A DNA stretch of 64,000 nt, taken from the NCBI RefSeq assembly GCF_900176135.1, contig NZ_FWWW01000046.1:1-64000 (forward strand), in the 5' to 3' direction. The notes under the pieces are model-generated. The model saw nothing but the letters and a program-made list of their open reading frames with translations, had not been told where the DNA came from and searched no databases. Shown here in pieces: positions 52,955-61,479 of the stretch. The translations under genes and the position numbers were made by a program. This DNA comes from Hymenobacter roseosalivarius DSM 11622 (GTDB lineage: Bacteria > Bacteroidota > Bacteroidia > Cytophagales > Hymenobacteraceae). Position 1 is the first letter of the stretch, and every line of letters begins with the position of its first letter.

Positions 52955-54100
52955 CAACAAGCCGTTTATTTCGATAACGCCGCTACCACGTCCCTCGACC
53001 CTGAGGTGCTGGAGGCTATGATGCCATTTCTGCAAAATCACTTCGGCAACCCAAGTAGCATTCATGGGCACGGACGACAGGTACGAGCTGCCATCGAGAA
53101 CGCGCGCAAGACTATAGCGCATTTGATTAATGCGGCCCCAGCGGAGATTTCCTTTACTTCGGGCGGTACAGAGGCTGATAATTACGCGGCTTTCGGGAGT
53201 ATTCGCACGCTGGGCCTGCGCCACGCTATTACCTCTCCGCTGGAGCATCATGCCGTGCTGCACACCTTGCAGGCTTTAGAAAAATCGGGCGACATACAGC
53301 TTAGCTATGTGCGCCACGATGAACGTGGCCGTCTGGACATGGTACATCTGGATGAGCTGTTGGCCACGCAGCCGCGCTCTTTTGTCAGCCTGATGCACGC
53401 TAATAATGAGATAGGCAACATCAATGACGTGCAAGCCATTGCCGACTTATGCCTGCAGCACGATGCCATATTTCATACCGATACGGTGCAGACCATAGGA
53501 CATTACCGCCACGATGTGCAGCAACTCAAAGCGCACTTTCTGGTCGGGTCGGCCCATAAGTTTCATGGGCCAAAAGGGGTGGGATTTCTGTATACCCGCT
53601 CCGGTACGCAGGTTACCCCCCTTATTCATGGTGGCGCGCAGGAGCGCAACGTGCGGGCCGGAACCGAGAATGTCTATGGCATCGTGGGACTGGCCAAAGC
53701 TATGGAAATAGCCTACCGCGATATGGCGAACCACCAGCGTCATATTCAGGGCTTGAAAGACCTCTTTATTACCGCTCTACGGGCGGAAATCGAGGATGTG
53801 CAGTTCAACGGAACGTCAGCTGAAGCTGATCAAAGCCTGTACACGGTGCTGAATGTAAGCCTGCCGCCTTCAGATATAAATGAGATGCTGCTCTTCAATC
53901 TTGATATTAATCGGGTATCGGTATCTGGCGGGTCGGCGTGTTCGAGCGGGGCTAATGCGGGTTCTCATGTGCTTAGCGCGCTGAACTGTGACCCCAGCCG
54001 GGGGGCCATTCGTTTCTCCATGAGTAAGTACAATACGGCGGAAGAAGTAAAATTTGCCGTAGAGCAGCTGGCTAAGATGTACCGCAAGGTGCCAGCTTAA
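52949..54100 (+). CDS. Cysteine desulfurase (NifS/IscS family)
   Basis: A 383-residue fold-type I PLP enzyme taking sulfur from cysteine for Fe-S clusters and thio-modifications. The PLP lysine is Lys204 in LVGSAHKFHGPKGVGFLY, and the active cysteine is Cys331 in VSVSGGSACSSGAN. The first residues MSQQAVYFDNAATTSLDPEVL are typical. No iscU or fdx is next to it, so it may be a stand-alone NifS type. The ATG lies within an inverted repeat arm, which could limit its translation. The terminator follows 22 bases after the stop. Confidence 0.92.
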   Translation: MSQQAVYFDNAATTSLDPEVLEAMMPFLQNHFGNPSSIHGHGRQVRAAIENARKTIAHLINAAPAEISFTSGGTEADNYAAFGSIRTLGLRHAITSPLEHHAVLHTLQALEKSGDIQLSYVRHDERGRLDMVHLDELLATQPRSFVSLMHANNEIGNINDVQAIADLCLQHDAIFHTDTVQTIGHYRHDVQQLKAHFLVGSAHKFHGPKGVGFLYTRSGTQVTPLIHGGAQERNVRAGTENVYGIVGLAKAMEIAYRDMANHQRHIQGLKDLFITALRAEIEDVQFNGTSAEADQSLYTVLNVSLPPSDINEMLLFNLDINRVSVSGGSACSSGANAGSHVLSALNCDPSRGAIRFSMSKYNTAEEVKFAVEQLAKMYRKVPA

Positions 54101-54122
54101 ACTGATAGTGTCCTATTGAATC

Positions 54123-54158
54123 AAAAAAGCCCCCCAGGTACACATAGGGGGCTTTTTT
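54123..54158 (+). terminator. Terminator with GCCCCCCAG motif
   Basis: A6-GCCCCCC and GGGGGC-T6 pair after the cysteine desulfurase gene; the left arm is the window-wide motif. Confidence 0.9.
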
Positions 54159-54316
54159 GCTTTACTACTGGTTTCGAGTGTATATTCAGAAAGGATAGGT
54201 ATTGCAATAAGTTAATACTAAAGGTAAGGCAGGACGCTAATGACTGCCAGTTGCATTCATTACCTATTTTGGCTGCCGTTCGTACTGTTTTCCACAGACT
54301 TGCTTTATCCTGACTC

Positions 54317-54976
54317 ATGGCCGAAATAAATATCCAGCGCAAAAAGAATTCACTTAGTCCGTGGCTGCTGATTTTGCTGGTGCTAGCGGCGTTGGCGGTA
54401 GGAGCTTACTTTCTGTTCCGCACCGACTCGGAGCCTGCCACTACCGCTCCGCCTGCAACGGGTGCCATCACTCCTGCGGATGCTGATGCCGAGGCACAAG
54501 CGCGCGCTACGCCACCGCCCGCCGATGGCGGCACGCAGGCCGTAACAGATATGGCCGCCGAAGAAACGCCAGCGTCGGCTGAGGAGCTGGCCCGGTTTGC
54601 GGCCGATGAGGACGATACCCCCAATTATGGGCGTCGGGGCCTGCAGTTGCTCACGGCTACTCTCGTTGATCTAGCCGACCGCGACGACTTGCGCGATAAC
54701 AACATCAATGAAAAGCGCAACGACCTGACCAGTGCTACCATCCGCCTGACCGACAACGCTAATGCCAGCCTGCGGCCCGGCTTTGTAGCCGCCGCCGCTC
54801 TAATGCAGGCAATGCAGCAAAAAGCCTATCCCGCGCTGGCGCGCCCGGTTGCGGATCTGGTACAGCGAGCCGATGAGCTGCCCAATCAGGTTACGGCTGC
54901 CGAGGTGCCCACAGTGCGCGAGTTCCTGGTGCGGGCCGCCGACGTGGTCGGAACCTTAAGTAAGCCCGCTGCCTGA
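54317..54976 (+). CDS. Hypothetical single-span protein
   Basis: A 219-residue protein with one membrane helix (WLLILLVLAALAVGAYFLF, residues 15-33) after a short basic start, an Ala/Pro/Thr-rich linker, and a helical C-terminal domain (RRGLQLLTATLVDLADRDDLRDNNINEKRND, ATIRLTDNANASLRPGFVAAAALMQAMQQK). No known family comes to mind. The domain should be outside the cytoplasm. The upstream 158 bases have no promoter box I can support. Confidence 0.65.
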   Translation: MAEINIQRKKNSLSPWLLILLVLAALAVGAYFLFRTDSEPATTAPPATGAITPADADAEAQARATPPPADGGTQAVTDMAAEETPASAEELARFAADEDDTPNYGRRGLQLLTATLVDLADRDDLRDNNINEKRNDLTSATIRLTDNANASLRPGFVAAAALMQAMQQKAYPALARPVADLVQRADELPNQVTAAEVPTVREFLVRAADVVGTLSKPAA

Positions 54977-55051
54977 TTATGCCTAAAGAATAGCCTAAAG
55001 GCTTTTCCCAGGATTATCTTACTCCCTTACCTGACTCTCACTTCTTTCCCG

Positions 55052-55582
55052 ATGGAACCAATTTCTACCCCTATTCCACCTGCCGAGGGGATGCACCTGC
55101 GCCGTCTGCGCGACTTAGCCGACTTCGAAGTAGCCGATAGCAGCCCCGATGTGCGCGGCTGGAGCGTGCGCGGAGCCGATGGACAGAAATTCGGCGAGGT
55201 GGCGGAGCTGATAGTGGAGGAAGAAGCGCTGAAAGTACGCTACCTCGATATAGAGTTGAGCAGCAACCTGCGCGTGAACAAGCATGAACGTCATATTTTG
55301 CTGCCCGTGGGCGTTGCGGCATTGGATGAGGAAGGCGACAATGTGTTTGTGCCGGCTCTCACGCTGGAAACGGTGCTGGAGTATCCGCCTTATGCCGAGA
55401 TTCAAATCAGCCGCGGCTACGAAGAGGCCATGCTTCGGGCCCTGAAGCTGCCATTGCCTGAGGCCGGTTCGGAAGGCTTTTACAATCAGTCTTCGTACGA
55501 TGAGCAGCATTTCTACCAAAACCGTCGGCCGGCTGAACTAAATGCTTTTCGCCGCCGCGATCAGAATAATAATGTCCTTTAG
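55052..55582 (+). CDS. PRC-barrel domain protein
   Basis: A 176-residue soluble protein. Residues about 12-115 match the PRC-barrel fold (MHLRRLRDLADFEVADSSPDVRGWSVRGADGQKFGEVAELIV, VRYLDIELSSNL, HILLPVGVAAL), known from RimM and photosynthetic reaction-centre H subunits. The tail (GFYNQSSYDEQHFYQNRRPAEL) is Tyr/Gln/Asn-rich. Such free-standing PRC proteins are common in Hymenobacter-like genomes and often linked to stress, but no function is proven. Confidence 0.8.
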   Translation: MEPISTPIPPAEGMHLRRLRDLADFEVADSSPDVRGWSVRGADGQKFGEVAELIVEEEALKVRYLDIELSSNLRVNKHERHILLPVGVAALDEEGDNVFVPALTLETVLEYPPYAEIQISRGYEEAMLRALKLPLPEAGSEGFYNQSSYDEQHFYQNRRPAELNAFRRRDQNNNVL

Positions 55583-55620
55583 CTAGTGCTGGGGGGTATT
55601 TTACTGGGCGCAATGGTTAC

Positions 55621-56448
55621 CTAACCGAAGGCTTTATACAAGGCCCAAAGGCTCCAGACGATAACAATCAGGCCTACGCCCACAAACATCCAGCGCACGG
55701 GCAAACGCCCCGCCAGGCGCGCAGCCAATGGAGCCGCGGCCACGCCCCCCACAATCAGGCCCAGCACTACTTGCCAGTACGTAAAGCCGAGAGTAGCAAA
55801 AAAGGTGAGGGCGCTGGCAAACGTGACAAAAAACTCGGTCAGGCTGACTGAGCCAATAACATATTGGGGTGCGCGGCCCCGCATCAGCAAGGTGCTGGTT
55901 ACTAAAGGCCCCCAGCCGCCGCCCCCAAATGAGTCTAAAAAGCCCCCCGCACCGGCTAGCCAGCCGATATGCTTTACGGGGCGGGAAGGGCCAATTTGTT
56001 GAAAAGCCTGACGCAGAATGCGCAATCCTAGCAGTAGTAGGTATACCGCCAGGGTGGGCTTCACCCAGGCTGAAAAATGCTCGCCAAAGTAAGAAAGCAG
56101 AAAGGCCCCGCTTACGGCTCCCAGCACGCCAGGCACCAGCAGCGCCCGAAATAAGCGCCGATTGACGTTGCCCAGCCGATAATGACTGTAGCCCGAAGCG
56201 CCACTGGCAAACACTTCGGCCGTATGAATGCTCGCGCTCACCGTAGCCGGCGACATATTCAACGACATCAGACTGATAGCCGTCACCACCCCATAGCCCA
56301 TGCCCAAGAGCCCGTCAATGAGTTGGGCCACAAACCCAATAGCGACGAAAATGTAGAATGTCTGGGCACTGCTGACCATCTCCCATATATGCTCCCAGGA
56401 AATAGCAAGCGTCAACACATTCATACTCAATAGTACACTAAACGCCAC
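55621..56448 (-). CDS. TauE/SafE-family permease
   Basis: A 275-residue protein with about eight membrane spans and the two half-motifs of the TauE/SafE family (FVAQLIDGLLGMGYGVVTAISLMSLNM and GFLDSFGGGGWGPLVTSTLLMRG). The family exports sulfite, sulfoacetate or other anions; the substrate here is unknown. The start could be the ATG at 56448 or at 56424 (MNVLTLAIS). The gene converges on the PRC-barrel gene. Confidence 0.85.
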   Translation of the reverse strand: MAFSVLLSMNVLTLAISWEHIWEMVSSAQTFYIFVAIGFVAQLIDGLLGMGYGVVTAISLMSLNMSPATVSASIHTAEVFASGASGYSHYRLGNVNRRLFRALLVPGVLGAVSGAFLLSYFGEHFSAWVKPTLAVYLLLLGLRILRQAFQQIGPSRPVKHIGWLAGAGGFLDSFGGGGWGPLVTSTLLMRGRAPQYVIGSVSLTEFFVTFASALTFFATLGFTYWQVVLGLIVGGVAAAPLAARLAGRLPVRWMFVGVGLIVIVWSLWALYKAFG

Positions 56449-56469
56449 GTTGCTGCTTACTGAAAACGC

Positions 56470-56519
56470 TAAAAAACCTCTATACCTCAGCAGTTATTAG
56501 CTGCCGCGGCATAGAGGTT
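56470..56519 (-). terminator. Terminator after hemH
   Basis: On the minus strand AACCTCTAT pairs with ATAGAGGTT and is followed by T6, 24 bases past the hemH stop. Confidence 0.82.
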
Positions 56520-56542
56520 ACTTTCTTAGGCTAGCGTACCTG

Positions 56543-57583
56543 CTAGTTCTGACGAATCATATCAGTCACAGCCTCTACCCAAAGTGGGTGCGTATTCAGG
56601 GAAGGAACCAACTGCCAATGCTCCCCGCCGGCTTCCTCAAACAACTCCTTAAATTCTTCGCCTACTTCAATGGTAGTTTCCAAGCAGTCGGCTACGAAAG
56701 CCGGGCTGAAGGCCAGCACATTTTTGATGCCTTTAGCCGGCAAGGGCTTCAGCACTTCATCGGTATAAGGCTGGAGCCAGGGGTCGCGCAGGCGGCTTTG
56801 CAGGCGGCTTTGAAAGGATACCGTGTATTGATCGGGACTCAAGCCCAAGCCGGCCGCTACTAGGCGCGAGGTAGCGAAGCACTGGGCCCGGTAGCAGTAG
56901 CGGTTGTTCTTGTTGTAGGTGTTGCAGCATTTGCCCAGTTGGCAATAACCCTTGAAGCTGCCCTTCAGTACGTGCCGCTCCGGGATGCCGTGGTAGCTAA
57001 ATACGATGTGGTCGTAGTCGCGCTTGGCCATTTCTTCCTTGCCCAGCGCCACGATAGTATCGATAAAACCCGGATTATCCGCGAAGGAGCTGATAAAGCT
57101 GATGCTGGGCACCACCCACCATTTGCGTACAATGTCCATCACCTTCTGCTGCACCGAGCCCGTGCTGGCCGAGGCGTACTGCGGAAACAACGGCAGCACG
57201 ATGATGCGGTCAACGGCGGCCTCGCGCAGCTCTTCCAGGGCTTTTTCGATGCTCGGGTTCTGGTAGCGCATTCCGAAGGCCACCACGTAGTGCGAGCCTA
57301 GCCTTTCCTGTACCAGCTTCTGCAAATCGAGCCCGTGGAAGAGCAGAGGAGAGCCCCGCTCGGTCCAGAGCTGCTGGTAGATTTTGGCCGACTTGGGCGC
57401 CCGTAGCGGCACTACCAAACCCTGAAACAAGGGGTAGCGCACGGCGGCGGGCATGTCCACTACGCGGCCATCGGTCAAGAATTCGTTGAGGTAACGCCGC
57501 ACGTCGCTGGTTTGGGGCGAATCGGGCGTACCAAGATTGACGAGCAGAACGCCGATACGGCGCTGGGGGGCATTTTCAGGCAT
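56543..57583 (-). CDS. hemH: Ferrochelatase
   Basis: A 346-residue protein inserting Fe2+ into protoporphyrin IX. The motifs RIGVLLVNLGTPDSPQTSDVRRYLNEF, FSYHGIPERHVLKG (the His that serves metal entry), YTVSFQSRL, and FAPAFVADCLETTIEVGEEFKELF are present, as are the cysteines of CQLGKCCNTYNKNNRYC. Right at the 'FQSRL' motif the sequence reads FQSRLQSRLRDPWL because a 12-base unit is repeated at 56789-56812, adding four residues. The ATG at 57583 is the family start. Confidence 0.93.
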   Translation of the reverse strand: MPENAPQRRIGVLLVNLGTPDSPQTSDVRRYLNEFLTDGRVVDMPAAVRYPLFQGLVVPLRAPKSAKIYQQLWTERGSPLLFHGLDLQKLVQERLGSHYVVAFGMRYQNPSIEKALEELREAAVDRIIVLPLFPQYASASTGSVQQKVMDIVRKWWVVPSISFISSFADNPGFIDTIVALGKEEMAKRDYDHIVFSYHGIPERHVLKGSFKGYCQLGKCCNTYNKNNRYCYRAQCFATSRLVAAGLGLSPDQYTVSFQSRLQSRLRDPWLQPYTDEVLKPLPAKGIKNVLAFSPAFVADCLETTIEVGEEFKELFEEAGGEHWQLVPSLNTHPLWVEAVTDMIRQN

Positions 57584-57610
57584 AAACAGTACAAAACGTC
57601 GGACGCAATA

Positions 57611-57618
57611 CAAAGGTA
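57611..57618 (-). promoter_or_regulatory. -7 box (TACCTTTG) for hemH
   Basis: Minus-strand TACCTTTG, 27 bases before the hemH ATG. It shares the divergent gap with the era promoter. Confidence 0.5.
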
Positions 57619-57743
57619 GAGCACCAATGGTTTGCGCTAACCAGGAATGAGTAAAGTAGAAACAGATAGTCGAACTAAAAGTCGGGCAGCCTGATTCTGA
57701 CCCCTAACTTGTTGGGCATCACGGTTGCCTCGTACTAAAGCCG

Positions 57744-57751
57744 TACCTTTG
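57744..57751 (+). promoter_or_regulatory. -7 box (TACCTTTG) for era
   Basis: TACCTTTG, 25 bases before the GTG of era at 57777; -33 box not clear. Confidence 0.5.
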
Positions 57752-57776
57752 CAGCCTCATTTTCAGCACCATCACC

Positions 57777-58670
57777 GTGAATCCCGAACCCAAACCGCAC
57801 CGCGCCGGCTTTGTGAGCATTATTGGCAAGCCCAACGTGGGCAAGTCTACGCTTATGAATGTGCTCGTTGGCGAGCGGCTCAGCATCATTACCAGCAAAG
57901 CCCAGACTACGCGCCACCGCATCATGGGCATCCTGAACGGCGACGATTTTCAGCTCGTCTACTCGGATACGCCCGGCATTATTCAGCCCAAATACGAGCT
58001 GCACAGCGCCATGATGAGCTTCGTGTACGCTTCGCTGGAAGATGCCGACGTGATTCTGTTTGTGACCGATATCTACGAAAAGCACGACGAAGAGCCCGTA
58101 GTGGAGCGCCTGCGCCGGGCCGAAACGCCGGTTATTGTCCTGGTCAACAAAATAGACCAAGCCGAGCAGGTAGAGGTAGAAGCCAAGCTCGCCTACTGGC
58201 GCGAGCAGCTCCCCAATGCCGCCGAAGTATTGGCTATATCGGCGTTGAATGCTTTGGGCACCGAGCGTGTTCTGGAGCTGGTTCTGGAACGCTTACCCGA
58301 GCACCCGCCGTATTATCCTAAAGACGAGCTAACCGACAAACCGGAGCGGTTTTTTGCCGCCGAGATGATTCGGGAAAAAATCTTTAAGCTCTATAAAAAA
58401 GAAGTGCCTTATAGCTGCGAAGTCGGCGTAGAGGAGTTCAAAGAGGACGAGAAAATCATTCGCATCCGGGCCACTATTTACGTGGAGCGGGCGAGTCAGA
58501 AAGGCATTATTATCGGCCACAAAGGCGAGGCACTGAAAAAAGTAGGTACCTGGGCGCGGGAAGAAATGGAGAAGTTCTTCGGCAAGCAGGTGTTTCTGGA
58601 AACTCACGTAAAAGTTAACGAAAACTGGCGCACCGATCCCAAGGCGTTGAGCCGTTTTGGATATCAATAA
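57777..58670 (+). CDS. era: GTPase Era
   Basis: A 297-residue GTPase that matures 16S rRNA and the 30S subunit. G1 GKPNVGKST is at residues 17-25, then SKAQTTRHRIMGI (switch), G3 DTPGI and G4 NKID. The C-terminal KH domain holds IIIGHKGEALKKVGTWAREEME. The start is GTG. Its stop codon directly precedes a 30-bp inverted repeat. Confidence 0.95.
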   Translation: MNPEPKPHRAGFVSIIGKPNVGKSTLMNVLVGERLSIITSKAQTTRHRIMGILNGDDFQLVYSDTPGIIQPKYELHSAMMSFVYASLEDADVILFVTDIYEKHDEEPVVERLRRAETPVIVLVNKIDQAEQVEVEAKLAYWREQLPNAAEVLAISALNALGTERVLELVLERLPEHPPYYPKDELTDKPERFFAAEMIREKIFKLYKKEVPYSCEVGVEEFKEDEKIIRIRATIYVERASQKGIIIGHKGEALKKVGTWAREEMEKFFGKQVFLETHVKVNENWRTDPKALSRFGYQ

Positions 58671-58775
58671 AGGTGAGTTTGTGAAGTGGTGAACTTGTGA
58701 ATTCGCTGTTTTACAGGCGTAGGCCGCACTGTTAGAACATCAAACTCACAAGTTCACCACTTCACAAACTCACCT
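58671..58775. repeat. Intercistronic inverted repeat, 30-bp perfect arms
   Basis: Arms 58671-58700 and 58746-58775 are fully complementary around a 45-base loop. The arm contains repeated words (GTGAG/GTGAA/GTGAA/GTGAA). The left arm starts at the base after the era stop. The longest perfect arm in the window. Confidence 0.95.
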
Positions 58776-58852
58776 CTTTCCGACCATCTTTCACTTAATA
58801 TCCCCGGGCACTGCCAGACGTAGGTCGGACTGGCGGCTGGGGCACTTTACAC

Positions 58853-60175
58853 ATGAAAAATACTATCGCTATTGTGGGGCGGCCCAACGTGGGCAAATCC
58901 ACGCTATTCAATCGCTTAGTTGGCCAGCGTAAGGCCATCATGGACAACGAAAGCGGCGTAACCCGCGACCGGCACTACGGCTACGGCGACTGGACCGGCA
59001 AGTACTACTCCGTCATTGACACGGGCGGCTACGTACACGGCTCCGACGACGTATTCGAGGAAGAAATTCGTAAGCAGGTGAAGTTGGCCATTGACGAGGC
59101 CGACGTGGTTCTGTTTATGGTAGATGTAGACGCTGGTCTGCACGGCCTAGATGAGGAGTTTGCCAATGTGATGCGTCGTTATCAGGGTAAAAAACCAATT
59201 TATCTGGTTGCTAATAAGGCTGATACCAACGCTCGGGCGCATGCGGCTGGGGAGTTTTATGCCTTAGGAATTGGCGACGGCGACATCTTCACCATTTCCA
59301 GCCAAAACGGCTCCGGCACCGGCGATTTGCTCGATGCCGTGGTAAGTCACTTCGATGATCCGTGGGTAGAAGAGCCCGACGCGGGGTTGCCCAAAATCGC
59401 GGTGCTAGGGCGGCCCAACGTGGGCAAGTCCAGCTTGTTTAACCTGCTGCTGGGCGAGGAGCGCACGATTGTGACGGACGTAGCCGGCACCACCCGCGAC
59501 GCCATCCAGACCCGCTACAACGCCTTCGGCAACGACTTTATCTTGGTAGATACGGCCGGTCTGCGTCGCAAGAACAAGGTGCATGAAGACATAGAGTTCT
59601 ACTCCGTACTGCGCTCTATCCGGGCCATGGAAGAGTCGGATGTGTGTATCGTAATGCTTGATGCCACTCGTGGTATTGAGGCGCAGGACGTGAACATCAT
59701 TGGCTTGGCCGACCGCAACCGCAAGGGTATCGTGATTGTGGTCAACAAGTGGGACTTGATTGAGGATAAGCAGACGAATACGGTGAAGGAGTTTGAGGAT
59801 CAGATTCGGGAGAAAATCGCTCCTATTAGCTATCCGCCGATCATTTTTACTTCGGTGCTTACCAAGCAGCGTGTACACAAAGCCATCGAAACGGCCGTGC
59901 AGGTCTATAACAATAAGTCGAAAAAAATACCGACTTCTCAGCTCAACGAAGTGATGCTGCGGGAGATTGAGGCGCACCAGCCGCCCTCTACCAAGGGTAA
60001 GATGGTGCGGATCAAGTACGTGACGCAACTGCCCACGCACAACCCGGTTTTCGCCTTCTTCTGCAACCTGCCCCAGTACGTGAAGGAAAGCTATACGCGC
60101 TACCTCGAAAACCGCCTGCGCGAGCATTTCGACTTTACCGGCGTACCGATCGGTATTATTTTCCGCAAGAAATAA
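58853..60175 (+). CDS. der: GTPase Der (EngA)
   Basis: A 440-residue ribosome-assembly GTPase with two G domains: GRPNVGKSTLFNRL at residues 8-21, and GRPNVGKSSLFNLLLG near 185-200, each with DTGG/DTAG and NKAD/NKWD motifs, followed by a KH-like C-terminal domain (YVTQLPTHNPVFAFFCNLPQYVKESYTRYLENRLREHFDF). It acts in 50S assembly. Era and Der are next to each other with the 30-bp repeat between. Confidence 0.95.
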   Translation: MKNTIAIVGRPNVGKSTLFNRLVGQRKAIMDNESGVTRDRHYGYGDWTGKYYSVIDTGGYVHGSDDVFEEEIRKQVKLAIDEADVVLFMVDVDAGLHGLDEEFANVMRRYQGKKPIYLVANKADTNARAHAAGEFYALGIGDGDIFTISSQNGSGTGDLLDAVVSHFDDPWVEEPDAGLPKIAVLGRPNVGKSSLFNLLLGEERTIVTDVAGTTRDAIQTRYNAFGNDFILVDTAGLRRKNKVHEDIEFYSVLRSIRAMEESDVCIVMLDATRGIEAQDVNIIGLADRNRKGIVIVVNKWDLIEDKQTNTVKEFEDQIREKIAPISYPPIIFTSVLTKQRVHKAIETAVQVYNNKSKKIPTSQLNEVMLREIEAHQPPSTKGKMVRIKYVTQLPTHNPVFAFFCNLPQYVKESYTRYLENRLREHFDFTGVPIGIIFRKK

Positions 60176-60252
60176 TCGCCAATTCAGCATCCCTGAAGCA
60201 TTCTGACGATAAGTGGTAAGCAATTACCATTTCTATTCAGTTGGCTAAGATC

Positions 60253-60294
60253 ATCAAAAAAGCCCCTCAGGCCTACTCTGGGGGCTTTTTTGAT
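60253..60294 (+). terminator. Terminator after der
   Basis: ATCAAAAAAGCCCC pairs with GGGGGCTTTTTTGAT, with a T-run. Confidence 0.92.
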
Positions 60295-60474
60295 GGAAGG
60301 TAGTGATTGGAAGTACTACTATCTGCAAATAATTAATAAAATTCTTGATCCCGTCGGGTTACTTATTGATGGTTGGGGTATAAAGACTCGAATTTCCCGA
60401 CCAGCTGCTCGCGGCTGGATATGAGATTCACCTCAAAATTGATTTTTCAACCCCCTCTCTAATTTACCCAGATC

Positions 60475-60723
60475 ATGAAAAAAGTATTGTTTCTTGCCCT
60501 CGCTGCTGCTTCGTTCACCTTCACTTCTTGCGATACGAAGACCGAAAACGCTCAGGAAAATGCTGCCGACAACGTAGAAGAGTCTGGCGAAATGAAGGCC
60601 GACGCTATGGAAGAGGCTGCTGACTCGACCCGCGACGCTGCTGAGAACACGGCTGATAACATGGAAGATGCAGCTGATGCAACGCCTTCTACCACTACTC
60701 CTGCTGCTACCACCACCAACTAA
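60475..60723 (+). CDS. Small acidic lipoprotein
   Basis: An 82-residue lipoprotein with a signal peptide (KKVLFLALAAASFTFTSC, lipobox FTSC) and an acidic tail of repeated motifs such as ENAADN, EEAADS, ENTADN and EDAADAT. It is of the type that is abundant in Bacteroidota envelopes, with no known function. A strong terminator follows 20 bases after the stop. Confidence 0.7.
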   Translation: MKKVLFLALAAASFTFTSCDTKTENAQENAADNVEESGEMKADAMEEAADSTRDAAENTADNMEDAADATPSTTTPAATTTN

Positions 60724-60743
60724 TTTAGTTGGTGCGAAAACAC

Positions 60744-60781
60744 AAAAAAAGCCCCCCGGACTTGGTCTGGGGGGCTTTTTT
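60744..60781. terminator. Bidirectional terminator built of the window motif
   Basis: A7-GCCCCCC and CTGGGGGGC-T6 pair between convergent lipoprotein and unknown genes. The right arm is an exact window-wide motif. Confidence 0.95.
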
Positions 60782-60794
60782 ATGTTCAAATTTT

Positions 60795-61361
60795 TTAGTT
60801 AAGTCGTCGCTGGAGCATGCTGTCTACTACTTCAAACAGGCGGCGCGGTTCGTAGGTGCGCCACGGTAGCTCATCGAGTTGGCCGCCGAAGTTTATGTAG
60901 TTGTCGATGTTGTACTGGCGCATTTCGCGCAGTACGTGCTCCTGAAAGTTGACGCCGGCAATCCAGCCATCTTCCACGTCCTCAAACCATTCCTCGTAAT
61001 ACGAGTCGTCGGAACCGTGGAAATTGAATACGTTTTCTCCGATAAGAATGAATTTGCGGATGCCCTCGTGCACCATCAGGTCAATGATGTTGCGCTTGAG
61101 CTGCATCACGTCGTTTTCGATGGCATCATTCCACTCGCCGATAAACTCTATTACGGCTATGCCTTGCTCATAATCCACGAATAGAATTTTGAGAAAAAGA
61201 GTATCGGATTCAAGGCTATCCCATTGAGGATGAATGTAATAGCCGTAGATTGTGTTAGTAAAGGAATCGAGGCTGTTTTCGGCCTCGAACAGCGGAGAGC
61301 GGGGGTCTTCGGAGGCCGAATACTGCTCAATCCAATTATAATGCGGCTCGATGGTATGCAC
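60795..61361 (-). CDS. Conserved Bacteroidota protein of unknown function
   Basis: A 188-residue soluble protein with conserved aromatic and acidic patches (TIEPHYNWIEQYSASEDPRSPL, YGYYIHPQWDSLESDTLFLKILFVDYEQG, IEFIGEWNDAIENDVMQLKRNII, NVFNFHGSDDSYYEEWFED). I do not know its function. The GTG at 61361 is preferred, since an upstream extension to 61445 would read through an inverted repeat arm. It is the last gene of the leftward group beginning with the arginase-like gene. Confidence 0.7.
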   Translation of the reverse strand: MHTIEPHYNWIEQYSASEDPRSPLFEAENSLDSFTNTIYGYYIHPQWDSLESDTLFLKILFVDYEQGIAVIEFIGEWNDAIENDVMQLKRNIIDLMVHEGIRKFILIGENVFNFHGSDDSYYEEWFEDVEDGWIAGVNFQEHVLREMRQYNIDNYINFGGQLDELPWRTYEPRRLFEVVDSMLQRRLN

Positions 61362-61377
61362 GGGAAGGCTGTTTTTT

Positions 61378-61479
61378 GGTAGAAACGTGCCACAGAGCGT
61401 TCTGTTCCGTACACTATCCAAAAAACTGTGGTAGTACCTAGGCAAACTGCTGCCGAACGCGCCGTGGCGCGTTTCTACC
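61378..61479. repeat. Intercistronic imperfect inverted repeat
   Basis: GGTAGAAACGTGCCACAG at 61378-61395 pairs at 16 of 18 positions with the arm ending at 61479 (the complement of GGTAGAAACGCGCCACGG). The right arm includes the TAG stop of murQ (61475-61477). Confidence 0.8.

Noticed and set aside
61362-61445. Longer N-terminus for the unknown gene ending at 60795
   Set aside because: The extra 28 residues would be encoded through the arm of an inverted repeat, and the conserved-looking sequence begins at the GTG at 61361.
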